This document shows, piece after piece, positions 35,155 to 49,700 of a DNA stretch of 64,000 nt. The stretch lies in assembly GCF_042242105.1 (NCBI RefSeq), contig NC_092035.1, positions 11,643,477-11,707,476 on the forward strand, in the 5' to 3' direction. The notes under the pieces were generated by a model. It did no database searches. It worked only from the letters and a program-made list of their open reading frames with translations, and was not told the DNA's origin. Origin of the DNA: Pempheris klunzingeri (taxonomy: Eukaryota; Chordata; Actinopteri; Acropomatiformes; Pempheridae). The position numbers and the translations under genes were made by a program. Position 1 is the stretch's first letter. Each line of letters opens with the position of its first letter.

Positions 35155-37743
35155 ACCACCCCGTCCATTAAAACCTCCAAAGGCGATTCTTCTTCTGCAC
35201 AAACTGGAAATCCAGCGGTAAAAAAGTAGAAAAATAGCGCATTATTGAGGGCAGGACGGCGGGTCTGCTCTCCGGGCGACCGCAGCGCTCGCAGCCGGAA
35301 TCGAGCACACAAAGACTGAAGCGGCGGGCTGCAGCTCCGCAGACCGCGGCTCCCTCTCTACATTATGCATGCAGGAAAACAGCGCCAGCGGCCAAGTGAT
35401 TGGCGCAGAGCTGAGCTCATTAGCATAATACATGCAGGGAGCGGCGCTGCGGCGTACCGGATTGGAGGAGAGGCCGCTCATGGGAATAATTCATGAGACA
35501 TCTGTGTACCTGCTCCACCGTCCTCTATAAAAGCCCGCAAACACACTGCACATCATGGAGCGAAAGAGCGGAGAGCCTGGACTTTAAAACCAGGAAGACT
35601 GCGATTTACCAGCGGATACTTTACTTTTTACCGATTTTTTCCTCTCAAAATGCGATTGAATGTGTTGTTTTGTTGGATTTTATGCTCCAATGTGGACTGC
35701 AGGTGATGGGAAAACTTTGAGCTGTTCTGTAAAACAATGTCTCCACCTATTGGTTATAACTAATACATTAAACAGGGTCTCACACACACCCCAAGGCGAG
35801 TCTCATATACAGGCTTCATGAAGTCTGAGTACACAATAAATAGCCTACAGGCCGACCCTGCGATGAAAAGCTGGCCTCAGCACTGTCTGGCTGCCACTTG
35901 TTCAGGTAAATAAGCAAAAGGCTGAAAGGTTACATGTGTGAGGAGAAGAAAAGGGTCAGATGGCAGGAACACCTAAGCTCCTTTGTCCTCTTTAGGTCGG
36001 ACTGGCTGCAAAGGGAACACACTGTGCTGTACAGCGAGGCAGGACCACCCTCCTCATCAGTGACGGGGCTCCATCACTGATTCAGTGTGGATTATCAATT
36101 CCTTGTTCAAGTCGTTTAACAAACATTTGCAGGTTGCAGCCACTCTGATGTGAGGATACACTGCTTTTCTCTCCTTGGATCAGTGTAAACTGAGTGGCCT
36201 GTGTTTGGTCAGACAAAACAAGACACCTGAGGCCATTTTTCACTATTTTCTGACAGTTTGTAGCTTTAAAGATGCACAAGAAACAACATTAAGATGAATC
36301 AATCATGAAAAGAAGTTAAATAAGTCAAACAAGTGGCAACCGATTCTGCTCGGAGCAAGTACATTACATTGTAGTGTAATAAAACATGAAATACATGTTG
36401 GAAAACAACAAATGTGAGAGGAGGGAACTATTCTATTTATTTCATTATTTTTCTTAATGATTAAGCTGTTGTTATAATTAAGGTTTTAGTCTATAAAATG
36501 TCAGTAATTAAAAGTATTTATCATAAGTGTTTGCTTTATGAGAACAACAGTCTAAACCCCAATAATTTTCAAGTTAATAATGATATAAAACAGTGGATGC
36601 TCACGGTGAGAGGCTGAAACCTGAGAGTGTTTAAAGGCTGAAGTATTATAATATATAAAATCAAAATCTGCCGGCTGCTTGGACCAGATAGTCACTGAGA
36701 GACAACAAAGCTCCCTTCAGACACCTGTGCTGCTTTAAGCACCTTAGCTGTCAGATCTGTCTCTGTCTGGAACATGTGTGTCGGTCTGGGAGTTTGGAGA
36801 TCAGAAAGCTTTCTGAGCAGAAGACAAAACTCTCCACCTGCTTGTGTCTCTGTATTTTACTTCCTCTGACTTTGGCTGTACTGTCAAGGGACGGAGTGAT
36901 TTTAGAGAACTGGAAAATAACGCTTGTAGTGACTTCTCTATTTGTTTCTTCCAAAGGAGCAGCCTCACATGCATGTCATGTTGTAGAGACCTTATTCATA
37001 CTGTATATGCTCATGGAAAACATTTTACTAATATTAGACAGTCTGGAGAAGAGGTACAAGTTGGATGTTGGGTGTAAAACAAAAGCATAGTTGGTTAACT
37101 GGAGGAAAAATGTGTTTTTGCACATTGGACAGGCTGCGTACATATTGGTTTATTGAGTTTGGGAGTCTGAAGTCTATTCGTGGCCTGATAACTGAACAAA
37201 GGGAAGCAAATATGGGCTAACTGGATCAATTGAGGAACTGGAACATGATGCTTATCTTTGGCAGTTTAGACTGAAGGGAAAGATTCAACTGGAAGCAGGC
37301 GAGGATTAATGCAAGTACTCCTGTCCTGGACCACGTTACAGTGACTGAACATCAACCAACCATGGGTTCATACTCACACACAGTCAGGCGTAACAGCATG
37401 CATGTGCAGAAGCAAGAACACTGTGTCCTCGGACACATTAGCAGTCCTTCAATGCGGCTGAGCGAGAGTATGAACGCGCCGAGGTGATGTACGATAAGTT
37501 TAGATTTGAGAAATGCTTGGATAACTGCAGGCGCTGCTTTCATTTTTCCACACATCATTAAATCAACTGGACGTCACAACAGCAATGGTCAGACAGAAAC
37601 ATCAACACAAAGCCCCTCTGCCGTACGCCCTTGTTTAACCCCCGGGCTGCTGCTGCGGACCCCCTGACAACGTGACAACACTACAGCCATCGTTACCTCT
37701 TCAGATGCTTCTCCAGCTCCCAGAAGAGCAGCTTTAGAGCCAT
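32597..37743 (-). CDS. tsc22d1: Candidate third TSC22D1 isoform, 15-residue first exon
   Basis: A minus-strand exon at 37743-37697 reads [15 protein letters not shown] plus AG, followed by the donor GTAACG. It ends in phase 2, exactly as the other two first exons do, so it would splice in frame to 34643-34592 and 32845-32597 and give a 115-residue protein. The peptide is amphipathic and would be joined directly to the SSSGASVV segment. Upstream, at about 38207-38214, is a TTATATAA box with an inverted CCAAT box at 38243-38247, placed as in a TATA promoter about 440 bases before the ATG. I do not recall this N-terminus with certainty from other species. Support is splice phase, donor and promoter layout only. 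Confidence 0.6.
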
Positions 37744-40700
37744 GCCGTCCCTGCCCTGTGCTCCTCCTGCCCCGGACAGCCCCTTCTCTCTCATTGATGC
37801 TTCCGGGCTAAAAACGCACACTCCGACCGAGCAGAGTCCCCCCCCCCACATCCGCCCCACCAAAAACACCCCAAAACAAACTCCACCACCACCACCGCAC
37901 CTCCTCCGTCCTCCTGACCTGAGCCCTTTGGCCCCCGACCCCCAGCTCCCCTCAGCTGTGGGAGCTTCACATGGGGGAGCCTGAGCAACAATAGAGACCA
38001 GGCAGGAGCTGTGCAGGACGGGGATGGTAGCGGGAGTGTGTGTGCGAACAACGGGAGCGTGCCTTGCTGTGTTAAGTCCTGATTGCCCCTTTGCTAAGCC
38101 TGAATCACATATAGACGCTCAGACGATTGGGTGCACGCCGAGGGAAGATAGGAGGGTGGGCTGTGATGTCACTGCATAAGGAGTCGTGTCACCTCCCCTT
38201 CTGTTGTTATATAAACTGTCAGCAGAGATTAGGGAGATCCGTCCAATAGGATGAGCTACTTTTGACCACACACCCTGTCAGCACACTCCCTCCTTCAGTC
38301 TGCAACCTCTCGCTCGCTCTCATCTTTCCTGTTTGTTTCCTGCTACATCCTCTCTGTGCTGGTGATGGATACAATAGCGGTACCCGACTCTAAACCTCCA
38401 CGCATCAGTATCCAGTGGAGAATGTGTGCATTTGCCCTTAAATTCCCTTGATATAATAACAAACATCTCCTCACGTTTCCTCACACTGCTAACACCGTGT
38501 CCCTCCTTCATGTATCTCAAGGAAAATGTGTATGCTGTACCAGGCTTGCCTTTAGCCGACTTGTCACTCCTGATCAGTGGATGCACACTTGACACCCACA
38601 CTCTCACAGTATGGGTCTCCACTGGAGCACGGCTCACGTGTACATCCATGAAGACGAGCACACAGTTTAGATTACAGTTGGAACAAAGACGATCAAAACA
38701 AGACTTGTAGCTGGATGGCCGATTGGGCATCGAGCTGACGCAGAGCACCGAAAGCTCAAAGCATCGCAATAGCTTAGCAGTAAAAAAAGACAAAGAACAA
38801 AAAACAACACAGCATCAAGTGTTAAGTGGAAGAACTGTAGAGAACAAAGGGAAGAGGCGACCCTGGTCAAGGATGGCGAGCACCACAAAATGTCGGCGAG
38901 GGTCGCTCAGAGTGAGTTTGCTGGTGGGATTCAGCTCAGTGCACGGACTGAAATTATTAACCTCATTAGGTGAAGGTCACGTCTTCTTTTGTTCCCTTTA
39001 CTGTATGTGTCACTAATCCGGTAAACAGTGGAGGGCCAGAAATACGAGTATGGAAAACCAAATAAAATCTCTCTGAAAATGTTATTTTGTCCACTTGTGA
39101 CTTGAGGTACTCAGCGACTATTATTTTTCCAAAGTTTATTCATCATTCGAAAACAAAACCCTTCACTGAATACGTATCTGTACATTGTGTACTTGCAGGT
39201 CTGGGGTCAGTGTGCGCATGCCCACATCTGAAACAAAAGACTTGAAACTCGTCCGAGGGCAGCGTTCACTGATGTGCAGACAGTTTACTTTCAGCCAATT
39301 GCTGATGGCACAACACACCCAGCTCAGCCAATGGCGAGAGACATTGACGTCATGACATCACAGATGGGCTGCTTTCATTCATTATGTACGACCATCTAAG
39401 CTTGTGTATGTGAAAGGGCTGACCCATATATTACCTAACCACTGTGCTAAAGCTTAATGTACATTCATCCTATAGGGAAAGAGCCATACTGAAAAGTACG
39501 ATAATGTAATAATACTCCAAGAGAGCTAAAGTTGGAGTCACTTTAATGCCAAATTAAAAAGGTCCTTATTGGCCAGGCTGCCATGTTGATGTTCCACCAA
39601 GCTATTAGACTTTATCGGTTAGGTAATGAGTCCTCGGCTATGCCAAACTCTGGATAAAATTAACAGGCAGAGCTCATTCGAACTCTCTCTTAAGCCTCAA
39701 CAACACCGATCCACATGCTAGAAAGCATGTGTTCTCCTCACGACAACCACAGCAATATCATGTTTATCTCTTTCAATGACTTCACCTCCCATCTTTTTAA
39801 AAGACGGTGAGTGGCTACAAGATTTGAATGGAGAATAAAAAGGGTGGTGGTGAACATCTTCGCCACACCCTGTGGAGCTTACATAAGGTCGGATGTGTAG
39901 CCACTGAGTGGCAGCAGATGATGGAGGAATAAAAAGAACAGATGGTGCTTGCATTGCCCACATAGTTAAAAATATAGACCAAGGGAGAGAAATTATATTT
40001 GAGAAAAGTGACACTTATCTTCAAATCTGGATATGTTTTAGTCTCTTAGAACTGGGTTAAAGAAATGCTCAATTCTGCCTTGTTTGGACATTTCTGTATA
40101 TTACAGAAAAAAAAAACAGCAAAAACTCATCCAATATTTTTTAATGTTTGAGATAGGAGCCATAAAAACAAAACTGGGGAAGCTAAACTAAGAAGACTTA
40201 AAGCAAAAAACCCTATTCAATCATTTTGAAAGTGTGTAAGAGTATAGCTCCATGATATAGAAACGTTTTAACTCAACAAACAACCATTAGGGAGATGTTC
40301 TAGAAACGTGTAAAATCAGTAGGGCCATCAGCAAGCCCAACGCCTTCTTGTGTATTTGCTGTACATACACTAGAGGCATCTCCCCTTTTACCACGGCCCT
40401 CCTTTTATCCATGTTCTCCCTCACAAAAGCACCCAGCTGAGTGTAAGTAACGCTTCCGCCTCACTTTATTGTGCGGTCTGAGTGAAAGCAGAGCTGGGCT
40501 CAATTGTGGGGGCCACCACTCAGGCTGCAGTGTGTGGTCCTGAAAAGGGTCCAGCTCTGCCACAACTGTTAAGTTACATGAAAATATGACTGGGTTTGAT
40601 AGCCGAGGACGCCACAAAGCAATTAGGGGAAGTGACTGGGAACACAACAGAAAACCTCCACGAAAACCACAACACAGCTGGAAGCTATCAGCTACACCAG

Positions 40701-43700
40701 ATAATGTCACACACTGTAATGTTGCGTTCGCTTTTTATACACCTCCTCTTATGTTTCCCTGCTTCTTCCTTTTTCTATATCTCTCTCCTTGCATCCCTCT
40801 TTTTTCATCCGATATGCTGCTCTGTGATTCGCCCGCCTTCTTCCACATCACTTGTCCTGAAGCAGTTGGGAGACATGCGCTTGCGTGTGTCTGCGCAGGG
40901 CCATGCATCCCGTGTGTGCGTGTGTTCTTGTATCAGCCGGTTTGTGTGTGTGTGTGTGTGAGGCTATGTTTGCAAACTGGCGGAATCCGGTTTCGGAGGC
41001 TTTCTGAACGCTGGCATTTGCACGGAGGAGAACCAAGGCCGACAGCAAGATCAACCCCACTGCTCACGCACAAACAACACACTTCACCTAAAGAGAGGAA
41101 GTGTGTTTTCATCATCCAAATTTAGAAATCAAACTAGAAAGAGAAAGGAAAGAATTTATGAGCAAGATTTTGGATTTTGGAAAGAAACACGGAAAAATTA
41201 CATCAAATTTGTACCTGCAGCATGCAATTAGTTTTATGTTTTCAAGGTCCAATTCCTGCGTAAGCGAAGCGTACCAAGGTAGCAATCAAACAGCCTTCTA
41301 CTTGCTGGCAAACAAGGCATGATCTCCCTTGATCTTTGCCCAAACACAGACAAAACAAAACAGCAGGAACGCCCCAAAACTCAGCTCTCAGGGAGTCACA
41401 GAGCTTCAGGGCAGCGGCTCTTTGGAGCGCAAGTGAATCGTTCACCGCAATGCACGCAATGCCTTACATAACCAGCCACTGTGGCATATGGGCCACCAAA
41501 GTGACACAAGTTAGTAGACAGGGAAGGAAGGAGGCTGAGCTCCCACAGCTCTACTAGTGTACTGACACTGCTGACGTGCCTTGTTCTTCTGATGGATGAG
41601 GTATTGGTTTTCAGTACCTCCACACATTCCTCGCCCACTATGACGGCTTGACACATTTTTAACGGCAGTAAAAATAACAGAAGGAGCTCTTGCCGTCTAC
41701 ATTTAGCAAGGAATGTAAGAAATAGAAAAGCGTCAAAAAAGATGTGAAGAGGAGACGCTGCTATGTGTAACGGTCTTCATTATTGTTTCATCATTTATTA
41801 TTTGGTCTATAGACAACTTCCTACAGCCTAAGGTGAAGCCAACAAATTGCTCATTTTGTCGGTCCAAGACCCAAAAATATACTGTTTACTATCACATAGA
41901 ACAAAGAAAAGCAGGAAATCCTTAGAAATTAGCTGCTTGATTTAGGGAATGTACTTGAAAAATGACTGTTATTAAAACAGAGGCCAAAAAGAAAAGTTAT
42001 CGAGAAGCAAAGTTTGTTTGGGCTTTGAATTGGCACAAATACCAGAGTATTAAAGTATTACACAAAATCTGGCTAGAATCAACACAGAGCTCTCATCTCC
42101 TTCTGTTTCATTTTCTGTCTTGATACCCCACAAACTGGCAAAAAGGCTCTACATGTCGTGTTTTAATTATTTCTGGCTCTGTGTGGCAAATTTCACGCAC
42201 AAAAATTGGGCTTAGCCTCCTACACAAACTGTAATCCATGTGTTAAAACAAACATTACACAATCATATATTACACAACCTGTGATATACAAATATCAAAC
42301 GTCACAGGAAGTTGTGTTTCTGACCCCGAGTCACATGGATGGGTTCGAGGACTCGCTGTCGATGTAAACAGAGCAGGAAAGCTCCCCGTCAGTGCTTTAA
42401 TAGTGAGGATCTTTGCTCAAGGTTCTCTGCAGCGAGCACGCTTCCTGCGGTGATGTGAATGTATTTTAACAGTAGGAAGGGTCGGGGCTCTGACACAAAG
42501 CAAACACAACTGGCTTTACGCAGAATTATTATTATTTCTCTTTACAGAGAAGTGTCACTTCCAGGGGTAGTAGAGAGGTCATGTTACTATGGAAGAGTGT
42601 CAAAGTTTCCCTCAAAAGTCATCCAAAAACAGAGAAAAAGAAGTGGAAAAGACTAAACACTAAGATAGATAGATAGATGGATAGAGATGGATGGATATAT
42701 ATATTTTGGACAGCAGGTGTAATCATCTGATCTTGAATCATTTCATTAATAAGAAACATTAAAGAAGCAGAAATTTCAGTATCAAAACAACAAACTTCAA
42801 TTTCTGCAATTTAAAGCACAAATGTACTGGCAAACATAAGCTTTCTGCTTTCTAGCCAAGCATTGTACTAAATCATTGGAAATTACAGTCAGCGTAACTT
42901 TTCAGGGGACATATTATGCAAAATGCACTTTTTAATGTCTTTTCAACATAAAAATGTGTCCCAGTGTGTCTAGAGACCCTCAAACTATAAGAAAAGACCA
43001 TCCTCTCTTCTTTTCACCTGTACCACCTTTTAGTAGATGTGTGTAAAAACGCTCTGTTTAAGCCTTAGTCTTTCCAGAAGGGGGTCTTAAAAAGACAGGA
43101 GCTCAAACGGAGTGTTCAGAGGCTGAGAAGAGCAGTTCTGCAGTCTGCACAGTATGATAATGGAAAGATAATGTGTTTTTGAACATCAACCTAAAACAGC
43201 AACCTAAAAAAGAGCAGAATATGTCTCCTTTAATGTATTCAGTGGCAGGTTACACTTCCATGAGTACTTTCTCCTGTTGCAGCGATCACAGCTGGATACT
43301 TTTACGTGTTTTAGAAATTATAGTATCTGAAATATCACATTTGTCTCCTGCTAGGTGTAGAGGCATTTCCTCTGTGAGAAAAGTTATATAGAGAGGGAAA
43401 TGACAGGGGGAAAGAAAATAACAGTACAGGCGTCAGAAGAGTGATCGTGGCACAACCAGTTAAAACCAGAAATGTAGCCTCTCCTCCTCTTTGCACATTT
43501 CTTCCCGAGTGTAAAAGCCTGAAGGGGAAAAAGCTGCTTCTTCTGCACCATAAAACATCTCTCCTGTAAACACCTACCATTTCACACACATGTACATCAT
43601 CATGCTGACGGGTGAGCTCATAAACAGTTGCTGAGAAGAGCACGGAACATGCATAGACACATATTACCTCCTCTCTGGCCTGTGACTTTCTTCAAGAATG

Positions 43701-46700
43701 TGCAGCCCCGCATGAAGGCACAAGGCGAGCAAACGTGACACCTGTGTACTCGGCTTTGTGCCCCTCAAACCCCCACCCCTGCTGCCTCAAACCGAATCTG
43801 TCAAAGCCGGATGATGTTGTGATCTGGCTGCATCAAAATCTTCACGCACACATTACGATGCACTGCAAAGCCTGAAAACCCTTCTAGCGATATCTCTGCC
43901 AGAACTCAAACACAATGGAGTTTGAACAAAAATATGCATTTATATAAATAATGAGATAATTATATAATGATATAATAATAAGAATCCTCCATGCTGCCAT
44001 TCATTAAACATTTTCTCCTGTTAATAGATTTGTTCTACATAAAGCAAAACAATAAAAAAATGGGGAATGAAGATGTCCAAGATGACATTTTCAAATAGCT
44101 TTTTTTTTTTTTGTCTAAAGAGTCCAAAACCAAATATATTCAGTTTACTATCACATGTAATAAAGAAAAGCAGAAAATTCTCACAAATGAGGAACTGGAA
44201 CAAGGGAATTTCTGGTATTTTTGCTAAAAGAAAACAAAAAGAAATGTGAATATGTGTGATGTGATGAAACCATTCAACTTCAATGGGAACTAGAAAGCCA
44301 AACATCAAATGCATTCACATAGGAGCTGGGCATTTTGTGTATATCCAAAGAAATCATTAACCTCCCTAATATAAATAAACTAAAAACACCCTATGGTCTG
44401 ATAAAGCAATGTCACAGTTTCCTAGAAACAACCTCATACAAAATCTTTTGCAGGACAAACAGACAAACAAGGACAAACAAAGTGCCGCCACAATAGCTTT
44501 TGCCTAATAGTCTGACTCATTTATCAGTCAGTCAGTCAGTCAGGATGATAAACTTAACCCAGTGAGTCATTCCATCCCTAAAAATACGCACACCTACTTG
44601 TGATTAAAACCCTGCACAAGGATATACTATATCAATAACTGTACCGCTGGGACCTTCTGTAGCCAGCATTAGATGCTACACACCCACTTCTGTGAGTAAG
44701 AACAGAGGGTCAGTGTTCGTACAGAGAGGAGATCTAAAAATCGCTCATTTGTTTGTGAGTCATAGATTGCGTGCAGGAAGGACATTTCCACTAAGCTGCA
44801 AGGCACATTTTAGGTCAGTGATTCTCAAAGCACTGTAAGGTTATATAAACAACTGCTGGCGAGGCTGTGAGGATTTGTGAAGCAATACTGTCACCTAGTG
44901 ACGTAACAGTGGTACAACAACGTGAGAAAGGAGAAGGACTGTGTTCATCTCTCTGCTCACACATGATTTTATATCATGTCTCATATTCAGACTTAAGGGA
45001 TAACTCAGGTATTTTAAACCTAGGCTCAATTCTTTTGGCAGATTTTGGTAGTTTTGTTTTTTGGTAGTTAGATCCACTACAATATTTGCTTAGCACACAG
45101 TTACACAAACAAACTAATCGATCAAGGCAGCAGTAGACTAGCCACTGCCGTGTTGAGAGATAAAATCACTTTTTTTGTCAGTGGAATTTGGCAGGTTTGT
45201 ATAGCGTGATACAATGGCTGTAGGCCCCAGGTAAATACTGGAGTTATTCTTCAGGTGTGATTTATCATTCTTGACATGCAGAAGATGGCGCCCAAGAAAC
45301 TGAAAGCACCATCAAACTCTGCCGCTCCACCTATGATTTAAAGATCCACCAAACTGGAGTAACAACATGACACAACCTTGGAACTAAACTATCACTGACT
45401 GCACTCAAAGACAGCACATTAGAGTTCACATAAGCACATGTATTTCTTGCCGACGATAACTACCAAAAGTGATGGCCATCATGCTGCTGTTAGATAAAAA
45501 AAACAAAAAAAACAAACATTAGCAGATGAGGCTGGGATATCAGAGTTTAACGTCAACAAAATATTGGACACTAATTTCAAGAACATGGGTTTAGGCAGCC
45601 GGAGATATAATTTGTATACTTTTCCATATAATTTAACATAAAGTTGATATAGTAAAGACTGAAGCAGAAGGTGGGTGCAACACAGACTAAGAGGTCAAGA
45701 TTACTGAAAGAATTTTCCTTTCGGGAAAATATGGGTTTTATTCAGGTGAGTATATTAGAGTCAGCATGGAAGAAGGCATTAAAGTTGGCTTTTGGATTTG
45801 TAGGTCATCAAATCTGCTGCTGAAGAAGAAACTTGTGGAAATATCACCAAATGAATCATTTTATACAACTTGATTACAAGGTCTTCAAATAAACTTACAA
45901 ATGTGGTTTATTCTCTTCTTTGTTATGTTTAGTCATTTAAGGACATTTACACAATGCAGCGATTCACTAATATGTTGGAGTTATAATGGATTTACTCACT
46001 ACTTTGTTTTTAAAGTTCAACCATTAACAGAATAGTGTCTCGTCTTCCTCCTTTTTGAGGCTCTGGCACAGAAACTATTTTTTTACAGTAGTTCAAAGCA
46101 TTTGTCCATATTTGGCCATCGAGGACTCTCTCTGCCTGGTAAAAGCTCCATTTTGGATGGCTTGCCAATTTAAAACAGGTGTGTCAATATTATCAAAACA
46201 TAAATCACGAGCCAGTACATTTACAGTGTTTGACAGGCAGCACATTATCCCTCAAACACATAAAAAGATCAACAGGGACTGAAATGCCTCATAAAAACAA
46301 AAAAAACGTAATGGCTAAAATTCATGACAAGCTTGCAATCAGAAAATGAGTGAGTCTCTATTCAAATAAAGCTTTTTTTGTAAAATCAACATAGGAACAA
46401 CAATGTTGTACTCTCACATCTACCTTCGCAAACCTGTTGACTGTCAGACGCCATCTTGTCTGACTGGCGATCATTGTTTCACTTTGCTGTCAAGCTATAA
46501 ACTCGTGACTGCGTGGTTATGTTTGAACCGACTGTACAGCAACTGCTGCTGCACACACGTTTACTTCATTAACACGGCAGCAAAACACGGAAAAAAACCC
46601 TCCGATTTGAAATGTAAAAGGACGGCTTCTACTGCAAGACTGTGAAGAAAAGACGTGTACAAGTTTTATGGGTTAATCATCACTAACTTTTATGGCTCCA

Positions 46701-49700
46701 AAGGATGAGGTCATACAGATACATTTCCCTGTAAGAATGCTCTAAAGGTCCCACAACATTTAGTTGGCTCTGAAATGCATTGTAACACTCTACAGTATGG
46801 TCACATGACTCACACATATTTACACACTCAACACCAGGCCAAACGACATATAATTTAGATTCTTGAGGTAAAATGTGTTGACTGATATACAGATTACTGA
46901 CCCTTCGCTCAGCCTCTCCCTAAAACAGCCACTGTGTCCTAAGTTAGCAACTGTAACTAAGCACAACACAAGGCCTCTGGGGTCATATTTTTCACTTTTC
47001 CACATAAGTTAATCATAGGAAGCATTACATTACTGTTTCCTGAGACACTTTTTGGGCTAAAATTCCATTAAAATGTCCCTTAATAAATTGTTGTGTAATG
47101 TTTTCAATTATTTTAATGGCGTTGAAGTGAAGTCCAACTTCTTACTTTTCTATCTGAATATTGTTTTAACCATTTACTTTAGCTCTGTTTTAACCAGACT
47201 GTGCAAACCAAGAGGGTCGATACTTAGCTACGGGCCAATTGTTTTGGCATGGCAAATTATTGCAAAATCATGTCACATACAGTAAGTATTCATAAGGTAT
47301 AATTTTGGTTTCGGCTCATTACCAAAGCATGCTGCACTGGAGAAGAGACACTGACAGTGCTCACTTGGGCTGTGCAGTCTCAGCTACGTTGTTCAGTGAT
47401 ATTATTAGCGGTAAGTAATGCTGTATTCATTCTCTGTGACCTGCATCAGTCGTATGTCCCTGCAAGTTGTTATTGGTGGTGGAAAGAGAGAAAGGTGTGT
47501 GGATAAGACACAGCTGACAGGTGTAAAGTATACTGGAGGTGTGTGTGTTTGCCTTGTGCTGGCAGCTATCCAGCAGTCAAATTATACCAACACCGACCCG
47601 CAAGCTGAAATTCCACCCGAGGAGGCACGAGGTCCTGATGAAAGCCCTGATTAATACCACTGTCTTAACAGCGCTCTTCCTGACATACAGCTCACTGACA
47701 GATATACAGAGAGACAGCAAGCAGGTGAACAGAAACAGGCAGAATCCTGCAAAACAGACACACCCTCTCACATCCCTGTTTAACAACACGACAGCAGTCG
47801 TTCACACCGCTGAGCTTGATCACTAATGACAGCTACGGCTTTTAAAGAACCACACTTGACTCTGAAAACAGCTGATCTAAGCTCCATGTACAACGATCAT
47901 TCCAGACAGCTAGCTGCCTTTGTTTAAGGTAACTTATGGACGGACAAAAAGCAATATGACACAACATTTAGAGCCCAGTCATCGTTTTCCCACCAGAGTT
48001 TAAGGTCCACCTAAATTAGAGCTGCAAGTATAAGTTGACTAATTGATGACCAGAAAATGAATCAGCAGCTATTTTGATAATCAACTCATCAATGAAGTCA
48101 TTCTTCAAGCAACAATTACTAAACTTCTTCACTGTTTCTCTAGTGTCTCAAATTTTATGCTGTTCTCTGTTTTTATCATTGTAAACTAAATATCTTTGGG
48201 TTTTGGACTGTTGAAATAAACAAAACATGCACTCTCACACATTATTTAGGCAAAATGATTAATCAAATAAATACTTGTCAGATTAATTGATAATGGAAAG
48301 AACTGTTAGTTGCAGCACTAACAAAAGCATAGTAGTGTGAACAAAGCACTTTCCTTCAGTCTGTCAGTACATCTACATGTTCACTAATATTGGTGTTGAT
48401 CTTGGACAATGGGAGATCTTAACTAAGAGTACTGGCTCTGGTCACATTTTAAAAACACACTGTGTTCATTTCACTCTGCTCTTGCTCACCCTCAGTAGTA
48501 AATACGAGTGCGAATGTCTGACGTTTGGAGGAAAAAGCTGTAGACTTCACCTTGGCACAGGACTGGGTACATTTAGCTTTGAGGAAACAGTGCTTGTACA
48601 CAGTGAAAGGGATATTTTAAGAGTGGAAATGTAGAATAGCCTAGTGTCTAAAAGAGAAGGGTAGAGGAGAACAGTTTGGACAGCTGGCGCGATGCACTGA
48701 GAACTGCAAAAGGAAAGGAGACAGAGCAAGAAAGTGGACATAGACACAGCATGACATGACCGTGACTATAAACAAAGCACGCACACTTAGACTCTCTGCA
48801 GGACAGTGGCCGATTCATGACGAGAAAACGGGCTGACAAATGGACGGATAGAGGGAAACACGCTTACAGAGACAGCATGCAGACCATGTGCACACACACA
48901 TACTGTTATGACAGGATGCCAAAAATTGCTGACAAAAGCCTCCACATAGTAAACAGTCCTGCTCTGTTTACAGCTGAATATGACTAAGACTACATCAACA
49001 GTAAACCAGCAGTTATTGCGGTCTCCATCGCTCTGTTTCCTTCATTTGAGACACAATCTGAACAGTTTGAAATCCATTAACGGTCAGTTTCAGTGCTGAT
49101 ACCTAAATTAGAAGTATGTTTGCTGCTTCACCTGACTATTTTAGTCAAGGAACTACTCAGAAGTCAAATAAAAACCACAATATTCAAGAAGTTTTGTATT
49201 TCAATTGTGGGTGCATGGGTGAGGCTGGCAGTGCTGCGTCAAAGTCCCTACATGCCCCACGGGCATTATTGTTGTACTCACAACATGAATGTCCTGCTAA
49301 ACCAGAAACAGGACAGTACAGTGGTAACACTACACTGCTGCCACAACAGTGCTCCATTTCTCTGCACCGAGAGTTCATCAGATTTGTGCAGCGCAAGTCC
49401 AGATCAGGCACTCTACTGCACAGACTCTGAAAGACTAACACTGCATCTTCAAATGGGGCACGGGTGGTTTTTTTCCAGGGCATTTACTCTATTTAGACCA
49501 GAAAACTACCGGCAGCTGAAATGACCACATTTGAGCAGCAAAACTAAAAGCATAGGATTGAGTAAGAACACATAAATAAATCGTAGCACAGCTCAGCCGG
49601 GGTGGTACAAATCAACAGATCCAGTCTCTAATACGAGACGAAACCTCAGGGGAGATGGGGGGTAGGGAGACGCAAATACTGAATGTGAAAGGAAGGACAG

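Noticed and set aside
40586-41125. 179-codon plus-strand reading frame in the TSC22D1 intron
   Set aside because: Low-complexity translation across a TG repeat, overlapping frames in other phases, no recognisable domain.
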